Source: Globodera rostochiensis
Taxonomy: Eukaryota; Nematoda; Chromadorea; Rhabditida; Heteroderidae
Assembly: GCA_018350325.1 (NCBI GenBank)
Contig: JAEVLN010000002.1
Span: 3,746,295 to 3,810,294, forward strand
Direction of reading: 5' to 3'
DNA length: 64,000 nt
This document shows positions 52,769 to 62,900 of this stretch, piece by piece (position 1 is the first letter of the stretch; the number at the start of each line of letters is the position of its first letter). Below the pieces are notes generated by a model. It was not told the origin of the DNA and did no database searches. It saw only the letters and a list, made by a program, of their open reading frames with translations. Both the position numbers and the translations under genes were made by a program.

Positions 52769-55624
52769 ATGGCGGCACTGACAACAAACATTAAATTAAT
52801 GCAGCGAATGGGGGTTGTTGCCGCTTTTTCTCCGAATTCGGCGATGAATTTTGCAATTCGGAAACGCTTTGCAAGTTGCGCATTGCCCCCGAGTTAGATT
52901 ATTAATTTATTGACCAAATGAAGAATATATAAATATAAAAATGTCGGCATAAATGCCATTATTACAAATATTTCAACAGGCGAAGGTGGGGACTTCGAAT
53001 ATGCATTTGAAATGACAAGTTCAACGTTACGTTGTGGTAACGGTGTGACCGGCGAAATTGGCTTTGACCTGCAAAATATTGGCTCCAAAAATGCGTTAAT
53101 TATGACGGACAAAAATGTTGCGAATACGCGGGCATTCAAGTAAAACGATAGCCGAAATCGAAAATAAAATAAATAAAAGTAATTCCGAATAACATAAAAA
53201 ATTTAAAAATATTTATTAATGGATGGGTTACACTAAATACAAAAATATTAACAAATGAGTGCCTTTACTCCCTCTCATTGCTAGGGAAGTTGCCGCATCC
53301 CTCGGCCGTCTTAATTTAACGTACCAAATCTTCGACGAGGTCAAATGCGAGCCGTCCCAGCAGAGTAAAACTCTTTCATGGCATTTTATGGTGCCAATTT
53401 CATTTAAACTTTCAAAGGCATGCAACGCGCAATTGATTTTGCCCGAGCCAAAAGTTACGACTGTTTTGTGGCTGTTGGTGGGGGGTCGGTGATCGACACG
53501 GCGAAGGCAAACTTAAAAATGATCAAAATAATTATTAAATTCTGTTAATTATAATTGAAAAATCAAAAAAGGATCAACGGATTAAAATTTCTGCTTTGGG
53601 TTTTTAAGTTTTTGATGGTTCGTTGCTTTCTGTTAAATTTGTGAAATCAAAAAGTCATTTTAATTATTATTTCGGTGTTAAGGTCGCAGCTTTGTATGCG
53701 AGCAATCGCGAGTCCGACTTTCTCGATTTTGTGCAAAAACCCTTTGGTAAAGCGCTAATTCCAAAGCAACCGATGCTGCCTCTTATCGCTGTCCGTTGTA
53801 ACAGTTTATTAAAATTTGATTTTCGTTTTTCATAGATTCCCACAACTGCTGGCACCGGTAGCGAGACAACCGTGAGGGGGGGGGGCCGGTGAGGGGGGGG
53901 GGCAAACGGTGAGGGGGAGGGGGGGCAACCGTGAGGGGGGAGGGGAGGGGGGGAACCGGTGAGGAGGGGAGGGGAGGGGGGGGAACCGGGAGGGGGAAGG
54001 GGGGGGGGCAACCGGTGAGGGGTGAGGGGGGGGGGAACCGGTGGAGGGGGGGGGACCGGTGAGGGGGAGGTGGGGTTCAAACGGTGAGGGGGGCGGGGGG
54101 GGGGGGGACCGGTGAGGGGAGGGTACCGGTGAGGGGGAGGGGGGGGGGCACCCGGTGAGGGGAGGGGGGGGACCGGTGAGGGGGAGGGGGGTGGGGAACG
54201 GGAGGGGGGGACCGCGTGAGGGGGAGGGGGGGGGGGGGCCCAACCGGTTGGCAACGGTGAGGGGGAGGGGGGGGGGGGGGGGAACGGTGAGGGGAGGGGG
54301 GGCAAGGGGCAACCGGTGGAGGGGGAGGCGGGGGGGGGGGGGGGCACCGGGAGGGGAGGGGGGGGCAACCGGTGAGGGGGAGGGGATGTGAGGGAAACCG
54401 GTGAGGGGGGGGGCAACCTTAAAATTGATCACTTCGATCAGGCGTCTCCATCATCGACATTCCCGAGAAGCAATGCAAGACGGGCATCCGCCTCCGTTGC
54501 ATTAAACCGTTGTTGGCCATCATCGACCCGTTGAATGTAAAGAGCATGCCACGGTGTGAATCATTATGTTTATGTTTATGTTTGATCATGCCCTCCCTAC
54601 CTTTAGCAATGTTGCCATATACAGCGGCTTCGATGTTTTATGCCACGCGCTCGAATCGTACACGGCGAAACCATACACAATGGTCACTTTTTTGTACTCC
54701 TGGTCAATTTGGTAGCTGAATTTCTGTGAATTCACACTAAAGCTATTTTTAAACTGAACATTTTAATCTTTTTATAAAATCGCTTTAGCGAATTCCACGC
54801 CCTCCCCGTCCCGACGTTCGCCCCGTTTACCAAGGCTCCAACCCGGTTAGCGATGTGTGGGTTCGCGAAGCGTTGCGCATTATCCAGCAATATTTCCGCC
54901 GCTCAATATTCGACCCTGAGGACGAGGAGGCGCGCACTCAAATGCTAATGGCCAGTTCATTCGCCGGCATGGGCTTTGGCAACGCGGTGTGTTATCAGAG
55001 GGCGTAGAAGCATTCGTAAAAATCGATCATAGGGACTGACAGGGGAAGTAATTAACAGAGAATTACAAAATAACATTTTATTTTCAATTCTTTAAGCGAT
55101 GTCTTTTCTTCAGGGTGTACATTTGTGCCATGGCCTCTCCTATCCGATCAGCTCCCAGGGCAAGTCGTACTTTGACCCCGACTACTCCAAAGATCACGCG
55201 CTTATACCGCACGGTCTGTCCGTCGTTTGCACAGCGCCCGCCGACTTTCTCTTCACCACCGTCGCTGATCCGAAACGGCATTTGGAAGCAAGCCAACTGT
55301 TGGGCTCCGGACTTTCGGTGGTAAGAATGTTATGCTTATCCTTTTCATTAGTGAATCAGTTCATATTGTGTGCCCCACTTTCAGTCCTCCGCCAGCACGG
55401 ACATGATCGCCAACACTCTGGCCGATCAGCTCCGGGCCTTTATGTCCGACTTCGGCTGTCCCAACGGATTGGCCAAGATGGGCTTCGATCGGCACGACAC
55501 CGACACGCTGGCGAGTGCCGCGCTTAACTCTTTTCGTTCAAATCCAATTTCGCCCCGAGAAATTGACTTTGACTCAATTGCGAAGCATTTACGAACAGTC
55601 CCTGAATGTGTACTGACTGATTGA
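52769..55624 (+). CDS. ADHFE1: Hydroxyacid-oxoacid transhydrogenase (iron-containing alcohol dehydrogenase family)
   Basis: Mitochondrial enzyme that oxidises 4-hydroxybutyrate while reducing 2-oxoglutarate to 2-hydroxyglutarate. The start [20 protein letters not shown] (ATG 52769) looks like a targeting presequence. Joined exons give [57 protein letters not shown], the nucleotide-binding [64 protein letters not shown], the metal-ligand region [43 protein letters not shown] and [15 protein letters not shown], ending [10 protein letters not shown]. Motif order is complete. One intron needs a GC donor (53507). The intron at 53872 is a G-rich minisatellite built on its own donor junction, and the first junction copy lacks one G needed to keep frame. 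Confidence 0.92.
53872..54418 (+). repeat. G-rich minisatellite derived from a 5' splice junction (ADHFE1 intron)
   Basis: Around 25 imperfect units of about 15-25 bp, each containing AACCGGTGAGG or close variants followed by G runs, fill the intron from the exon end (ACAACC) to about 54418. The unit core is the same as the exon/intron boundary at 53866-53880. Confidence 0.9.
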
Positions 55625-55956
55625 CCGACAGCAGAAATGCTCGCGGTAACTTTAATGGAATCAGAAAGTTTTTTTGAGTCTCAAATTGTTTTGACGGTTT
55701 CTGAAGAATCAAATTGAGAAAATGTCGGGGGGTTTTGTCCGTCCGATTGGTTTAAAACTTACAAATTAGACTCGAGCACATTCTTTTTTACAAAGTCAGC
55801 ATTGGTCCTATTTGACTGTGATATGTGCCTTTTGTGTATTACATATGTTAACTTTTGCTCTGTTTTATCTTTTATTCGTTCACAAATTATCCGAATTTGG
55901 AAATATTCGTGACCTAAAATTTGCATTAAACAGCCGATCATTCCGTCATTTATAAC

Positions 55957-57211
55957 GGTTGGCCGATTTGCGGCCCAGACATTTGCGACCCGACTTTTGC
56001 GTCCCAGACACTTGCGGCCTAAGACAAAATAGGCATTTGCGGCCAGACATTTGCGGCCCAGACATTTGCGGCCCAGTCATTTGCGGCCCAGACATTTGCG
56101 GCCTAAGACAAAATAGGCATTTGCGGCCAGACATTTGCGTCCCAGACACTTGCGGCCTAAGACAAAATAGGCATTTGCGGCCAGACATTTGCGGCCCAGT
56201 CATTTGCGGCCCAGACATTTGCGGCTTTATGTCACAAAAAAAAACATTTTTCCTAACACAGCAAAAAGCAAATTGCTGGTCGAACTAAACTTTTTTTTAT
56301 TTGCAGCATCTAACTATTTCATTCACACAAATAGAGTTTTCAAAGCGTTTGTTCTTCATAAGTGCATACATAAGAAGCAATGGGATATTTTGCACATTTT
56401 TGTGCAATTCTTTCATTTCTCCGTCTAGGCCGTAAAAGCAGATTCGGTCTAACTCCCTTCGCTCAGTCATTTTTTCAAACAGCGCAAACAGATGCTCAAG
56501 CTCGAAATGCTCTTGATCAACTAGCAATTCTCCGCCGACAATGACAACGTTATCGGAAAAAGTGCCGAATACAAATCGGCTGAAAATAGAAACTAGTTTA
56601 ATAATAATATAAAGATCTTTTTCGGTTAGTTGTTCAATTATCACTAATTGTTGTGGCTTCCGTAGAACAATTAGGAAAAATGTTTTTTTGTGACATAAAG
56701 CCGCAAATGTCTGGGCCGCAAATGTCTGGGCCGCAAATGTCTGGGCCGCAAAAGTCGGGTCGCAAATGTCTATTTTGTCTTAAGCCGCAAATGTCTGGGC
56801 CGCAAATGTCTGGGCCGCAAATGTCTGGGCCGCAAATGTCTGGGCCGCAAATGTCTGGGCCGCAAATGACTGGGCCGCAAATGTCTGGGCCGCAAATGAC
56901 TGGGCCGCAAAAGTCGGGTCGCAAATGTCTATTTTGTCTTAAGCCGCAAATGTCTGGGCCGCAAATGTCTGGGCCGCAAATGTCTGGGCCGCAAATGTCT
57001 GGGCCGCAAATGTCTGGGCCGCAAATGACTGGGCCGCAAATGTCTGGGCCGCAAATGACTGGGCCGCAAAAGTCGGGTCGCAAATGTCTATTTTGTCTTA
57101 AGCCGCAAATGTCTGGGCCGCAAATGTCTGGGCCGCAAATGTCTGGGCCGCAAATGTCTGGGCCGCAAATGTCTGGGCCGCAAATGTCTGAGCCGCAAAT
57201 GTCTACACACC
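55957..57211. mobile_element. Smaller foldback element with inverted 15-bp satellite arrays
   Basis: Left arm (about 55968-56225): tandem GACATTTGCGGCCCA units with a periodic CTAAGACAAAATAGGCATTT interruption. Right arm (about 56696-57208): the reverse complement, more copies, same interruption. Inverted homology continues inside: GCGGCTTTATGTCACA, an A run and CATTTTTCCTA (56220-56257) is mirrored at about 56665-56703. Ends are GGT... and ...ACC; flanking octamers TTTATAAC (55949-55956) and ATTATAAC (57212-57219) match 7 of 8. The 15-bp unit shares the TTTGCGGCCC core with the larger element, so the two are related. Confidence 0.8.
56297..56644 (-). CDS. 115-residue ORF in the spacer of the smaller foldback element
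   Basis: An ATG-to-stop frame occupies most of the spacer (starts MIIEQLTEKDLYIIIKLVSI; contains NVVIVGGELLVDQEHFELEH and RRELDRICFYGLDGEMKELH). Its amino-acid mix is protein-like (mixed hydrophobic and charged helices) rather than low complexity, notable in AT-rich DNA. It has no transposase signature I recognise. It may be an element gene, a captured host fragment or chance. Confidence 0.35.
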   Translation of the reverse strand: MIIEQLTEKDLYIIIKLVSIFSRFVFGTFSDNVVIVGGELLVDQEHFELEHLFALFEKMTERRELDRICFYGLDGEMKELHKNVQNIPLLLMYALMKNKRFENSICVNEIVRCCK

Positions 57212-57902
57212 ATTATAACTCGCTTCAAAATGATTTTTGCGCAAAAAAATGCATTAGAGGAATCGATTGGTATTTGATTTGAGTGATTTATTAAAAGATT
57301 ATGATGGAAATGAATTCATGACAATGAAAACACTTAAAGATGGCCAAGAAAGCCTCACACAAGATCGACCAATTTCTTTCTGTCGTCTTTGATTTCAGCT
57401 TATTTAGCTCTTCCCGTCACCTCCGGTGATTTTAACTATTAGGCCTTGGCCGTAGGCTGGGCCCGATAATATAATAAATCATTTTTCCTAAATGTAACAA
57501 AAATTGAAAATGAAAATTGAAACGGTGCCTTAAACAAAACTGAATAGCCGGTCATCGCTGTCTTCATCTTCATTCTCTTCCGCTGAATTGAGCTGTAACG
57601 GCCCTTTTGTGCAAATTGAAATCATTATCCATCAAAAAAGAGTCGTATCTCAACTTGCAATGGGCGAAAGTACAAAAATTCTTATAACACCATTCTGCAG
57701 AAAACCCAACTAAAAAATTTTAAAAAAAAGAATTGCAAAATCTTTTTCTAAAAAAGCGACAACCCAAAAAAATCGCCAAGATCAGTGAAAAAAGGATTAG
57801 AAAATGGACGTTGATTTCTTTAATAAAAAATATTGTCAATTTTTCACATTAATTGATTAATTAGATTTAACAATATTTTAGAGCAAAATCTCAGATATGT
57901 AT

Positions 57903-58759
57903 TAGAGCCCGGAACGAGACGAGATCTCGAAAAAGCTCGACGAGATTCTCGAGAAATCACGACCTCGAGATCACGCTCGAATAAAAATGAAGTAGACCCG
58001 AGATTTTTTCGAGAATCTCGTCTCGAGTCTCGCTCAAAAGAAGCTCGAGATTCTCGGTCTCGAGCCCAACATTTTTCATGAAAACAGTGCTTTTCTTAAC
58101 AAAGATTGCCAATTTTTGTAAAATTTTTCTCGGCGGCGTCTATCGGCACCGCCGACCCCTCCCCCCTTTTATTTTTGAAAAATTTCTTAATAATGTTAAA
58201 AAATTCTAACAGTTGCCTTGCCAGCGCCGTCGGCTCTTTCATACCCCACTATGGGCCAAGCCCAACAGCAGACAAAATTAGTCGAAATGCTAAAATTACG
58301 CAATTTTAGGGAACAGGACGTTTTGGCCCAGCCGTTTCGGCCCAAGACGTTCCGCCCACAGGAAAATGCATATCAGGGTTTCATCAAAAGAAAAATGTTC
58401 TTATAAAGTTGATACTTTTTATATCTTTAACTTAGGCCATCAGCTTAGGGTGACTTAGGTCTAAGCCTAAGCTTAGGGTGGCTTAGGCCTAGGCTTAGGG
58501 TGACTTAGGTCTAAGCCTAAGCTTAGGGTGACTTAGGTCTAAGCCTAAGCTTAGGGTGGCTTAGGCCTAGGCTTAATAAGGAAACCCAGCCCTTTTTGAT
58601 GATTTTAAGGCCAAAATGATTTTTGAAATTTCGAAAAAGTGTTCGGGCAAATTTCCGCCCATCCCGATCTCGGCCAACTCTATTATTAATTCATTTGAAA
58701 AATTTTTGAATATAAATTGGTCGGTTAAATATGCAAAAAAGAAATTACTCCGGGCTCTA
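57903..58759. mobile_element. TIR element with CTCGAGA-rich palindromes and telomere-like repeat
   Basis: Ends TAGAGCCCGGA and TCCGGGCTCTA are inverted copies. The left part is a dense set of CTCGAGA/TCTCGAG palindromes (57915-58065); the middle holds the GC-palindrome plus poly-C module (58094-58166); the right part has a TTAGG-rich tandem repeat (about 58436-58580). Flanking octamers match at only 5 of 8. No transposase. Confidence 0.6.
58436..58580. repeat. TTAGGC/GCCTAA-rich tandem repeat
   Basis: Units of about 30-35 bp alternate GCTTAGGGTGACTTAGGTCT, AAGCCTAAGC and GGCTTAGGCCTAG. Each contains the nematode telomeric hexamer TTAGGC or its complement in degenerate form. It is not a pure telomere array. 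Confidence 0.75.
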
Positions 58760-59901
58760 ATAGGTTAAGGCAAGCAATATGAGATGCAATAATCACTTAG
58801 GAAAAGTAAAATTCAAATTTATCGAAAAAACGCAACTTTCTGGATGTGTGCCAGCGGCTTGGAATAAAGTTAGAAAGTCATGTGAAGTTCCAGATTCTCT
58901 GGGCCTGTGTTGTTTTGGCCCAAACCGTTGCTGAAATGCTCCCTCGGGGGGTAGGGGGGGGGTGCCTTCCCCGTCTTCACATGACAGGCTCTGTTTTTCG
59001 GATTCCGCAGATTTCATTGAAACATTTTGCCAGACCGTCACGAGAGTGGACATCCCCAACGCCAAAACAAAAAATGCATCAAAAGATAAATAAAGAAAAT
59101 GAATCGAACATTGTAACTACCCAATACCCATGCATACCGAGGAGAGGGGGGAGGGGAGGAGACCATTCATCGGTGGACGGAGGATGAGGTGGGGGGGGGG
59201 GGGGAGGTAAGTCCCCACCCCACCACCTCGCCAACTCATCGGAAATATCGACGAAATTTGGGGGACGGACGGACCCAAGCCAACCCATCCCAACAATCGC
59301 TATCATCGCATCCACCAAGTACCTATGTAATCATTAATCGGTCGGCAGGTAATTGCATATATTAAGAAGGCCCACCGCCTGCCTCCTCCTTCTCCGTCCC
59401 CACATTGGCAGTGGGCAAATGCACTTAAAAAGTCCCTCCCCCGGGGGTTACATACAAACACACCGGGATGAGCGGGCACCTCCCGTCTCTCGCCATGTCC
59501 CGTTCTTAAACGCATCAGGCACATTCTTGACAAGAGGCTAACATTAATGCAGTGTTTCTCCGAACTCGATTTGTATTGTTATGGCGGCCCCTTTGATCAC
59601 TGCTCTCTCCCATTAACGGCTATAAAAGGTTGGGCGGCCCCTTTGATACTGCGGCGTCCTCGACTGACCGGACTGACTATGAGTGCAAGGCTGCGGAACC
59701 ATTTCGCCTCCAATAGAGCCGCTGGGATTTAACAGTGATATCCTTTAAATGTTAACCGAAAGTGAAAAGGAATTTTTGAGGTTGGCACCGGGGCTGACGA
59801 CGTTATCTCTTACCAATTTTCATATATTTCTTCATTCTCTCACACCATTCAATTTTCTTTGTTTAAAGAGACAGAAAATTTGTTCTAATTTTGAGTTTTA
59901 A

Positions 59902-62900
59902 ATGTTCAATTCCATTTATTATGTTTCTGTGGCCACCGTTTGCCTTGGGGCCAGCAGCCAATTCTACAGTTTCGGCATCATCAACCCAGAACAAGGTTAA
60001 CAAATCCCATAAATTTATAATTTTTAACAATTTTTTTCAAGAACTGCTCACAAAATGGATTAACGCGACGTACATTTGGAGGAACGGCGGCGGGTCCGGC
60101 TTAAGCCTGACGGAAATGAATCTTTTTTGGTCTTTTGTCGTCTCCAGCATTGCCATCGGGGCCATCGTTGGCGCCATTCTTGTCAGGTCCCAAAAAAAGC
60201 TTTTTAATCAAAATTTAAAACCAAAAATTTCCTTTAAAATAAAGCGAATATAATTAAGCCGCACAATTTGTGTGTTCATCGGTTAAATCGATTCCCTCCC
60301 TATCAGTTAACAAATGGAACAGAAAGAAAGGCTTTCAGCCGACCATCACTTTCTTTGTTAGAGTGTTTTTGTTCAAATGTCAGCAAATTCTTCACTTTTT
60401 CTTGGCTTTTGCTTCTTCCCCTCCCACCAAAAATGGCTTCACATCACAAAGCATTCATTCATTCAATCACATAAAGTTGTGGTAATGCGGGGGGGGGGGG
60501 GGGTCGTCCGACCGACCCCCAGAAGCATTGAAATGGGAGGGGGGGGGGGGCAAAAGTTATCGGATGGTGTTCATTTCGTTGAAATCCAAAACTTGAGATG
60601 CTTTGGGTTGGCGTAGAGGTTGTGCCCCCCGGAGGGGGAGGGGGTGGGGGAATAATCGCTGATAAAATTGGGGCAAATTGAAGAAAGACAATTGGCCAAG
60701 TGATAAAAATGAATGGATGGACTTTGACTTGGCAAAATGTATTCAATTGTCACATAATTTTATTTGAGATACCCAAAATGGAAAGGACTTTTTATAGAAT
60801 ACAAACAAAGAAACATTCGTTGCGAAAAATGCTGAGAACATTCAAAGTCCATGAACAAAAATTGTACTGGGTTGGGTAGTTGTTAAAAACGTTTTATTTA
60901 ACTATTCTTAATATAATTCTTTTATGTTATGTTTATTAAACAAAGCCAAAAAGAATATTTAAATAATTTATATATTACCAAAGGTGGGCCATTCTATTTT
61001 TAAAATCGGAATACGAAATCAAATTTCTAACAATTAAAACGAATAACAAAATCGCGGAATATGTCGAATACAAATGAAATAACAAACACCTCATTTTCAA
61101 ACAAAATATTTAAATATTTCGAGCTTTTAAACAAAGCCCAGAATAATTTTTTGGACTCAATCAAAAAAAGTTTTAGGAGGTTAGCCGAATGCCAAGGCCG
61201 TCGCAATGCTTTGATCATCAACGGGTGGATCAACGTTTTCGCCGCTTTGTTGGAGTATTTGTCCAAGTCGATGGCTTCCCCCGAGTTTCTGATTCTCGGC
61301 AGATTAATTCTCGGCGCAAATATGGGCCTTTCGGTACGGGGAATATTTATTATTTTTGTTTATAATATTTGGACGATATCGAAATAATTAAAAAAACCCC
61401 CCAATTTAGTCAAAACAAAATTGGTCCTTACTTTTGGTGGTTTAAAAATAGGTTTAACCGTTTTATTAAAGAGTTTAAATTTTAGAGTCATTATTTAATG
61501 AATGATTTGTTTATTAGACCGGTCTGGTGCCAATGTATCTGATGGAAATCACTCCGACAAAATACCGCGGAGCTGCGGGAACATTTCATATGGTTTTTGG
61601 CCAAGCTTTTTCCAATGCTTTTTGATTGCTAATTAAGGTTGCGGTTGCCTTCTCGGATTGGTTTTCACTTTTGCTTGGACTGCCGGAGGTTTTTTGTTTT
61701 GTAATTATAATTTAATCGAAAGAAAATTCGCTTTTTTTAGGTATTGGGCAGCGCCGATAATTGGCCATTGGCTTTTGCCTTTCCCGGCTTTCCCGCTTTT
61801 CTGCTTTGTCTGGTGTTGCCGTTTTGTCCGGAAAGTCCGAAATTCACTCTTTTCACGAGGGGGTAAACATTTTTAAATTTATTTTTCCAATTTTAAAATG
61901 GAAATTTCACAATTTCTTTGCGCAGTGACAGCGAAAAAGCAATGGAAGATTTGAAGAGATTGGTGGACGAAGACGAGGCCGAATTTATGTACGAATCATT
62001 GCAAAAAGAGGCGGCACTTATCCAAGTGGACAAATTTTCGAATTATGCCATAATAATTATTGCTAATTAACATTTTTGTAGGAGGGTTCGGCGGGTTTTC
62101 GACAAATTTTTTCGAATTAATGTCATAATAATTATTGCTAATTAACATTTTTGTAGGAGGGTTCGGCGGGTTTTCGACAAATTTTTTCGAATTAATGTCA
62201 TAATAATTATTGCTAATTAACATTTTTGTAGGAGGGTTCGGCGGGTTTTCGACAAATTTTTTCGAATTAATGTCATAATAATTATTGCTAATTATTAACA
62301 TTTTTGTAGGAGGGTTCGGGGTTTTCGACAAATTTTTTCGAATTAATGTCATAATAATTATTGCTAATTACTATTTTTAGGAGGGTTCGGCGGGTTTCGA
62401 CAAATTTTTTCGAATTAATGTCATAATAATTATTGAATTAAATTTTTGTAGGAGGGTTCGGCGGGTTTTCGACAAATTTTTTCGAATTAATGTTAATAAT
62501 TATTGCTAATTAATATTTTTGTAGGAGGGTTCGGCGGGTTTTCGACAAATTTTCGAATTAATGTCATAATAATTGCTAATTAACATTTTTGTAGGAGGGT
62601 TCGGCGGGTTTTCGACAAATTTTTTCGAATTAATGTCATAATAATTATTGCTAATTAACATTTTTGTAGGAGGGTTCGGCGGGTTTTCGACAAATTTTTT
62701 CGAATTAATGTCATAATAATTATTGCTAATTAACATTTTTGTAGGAGGGTTCGGCGGGTTTTCGACAAATTTTTTCGAATTAATGTCATAATAATTATTG
62801 CTAATTAATATTTTTGTAGGAGGGTTCGGCGGGTTTTCGACAAATTTTTTCGAATTAATGTCATAATAATTATTGCTAATTAACATTTTTGTAGGAGGGT

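Larger units (their letters stand above)
57212..59901. other. Intergenic region with element remnants
   Basis: No gene supported. It contains the TIR element at 57903-58759, poly-G runs (about 58938-58950, 59190-59206) and a TATA-like GCTATAAAAGG at about 59619 preceding the second sugar-transporter gene by about 280 bp. Confidence 0.5.

Noticed and set aside
53667..54432. Pro-rich minus-strand frames of 200-249 codons and a Gly/Arg-rich plus-strand frame
   Set aside because: They lie in the G-rich intronic minisatellite of ADHFE1 on either strand and have no independent support.
46872..57208. CRISPR-like spaced repeats
   Set aside because: Units are contiguous 15-mers without unique spacers, no cas genes are present, and the sequence is eukaryotic.
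56634..57282. Cys/Gly/Pro repeat frames (SGPQM / CGPDI) at 55946-56288 and 56634-57282
   Set aside because: Products of the second 15-bp satellite in opposite orientations, not proteins.
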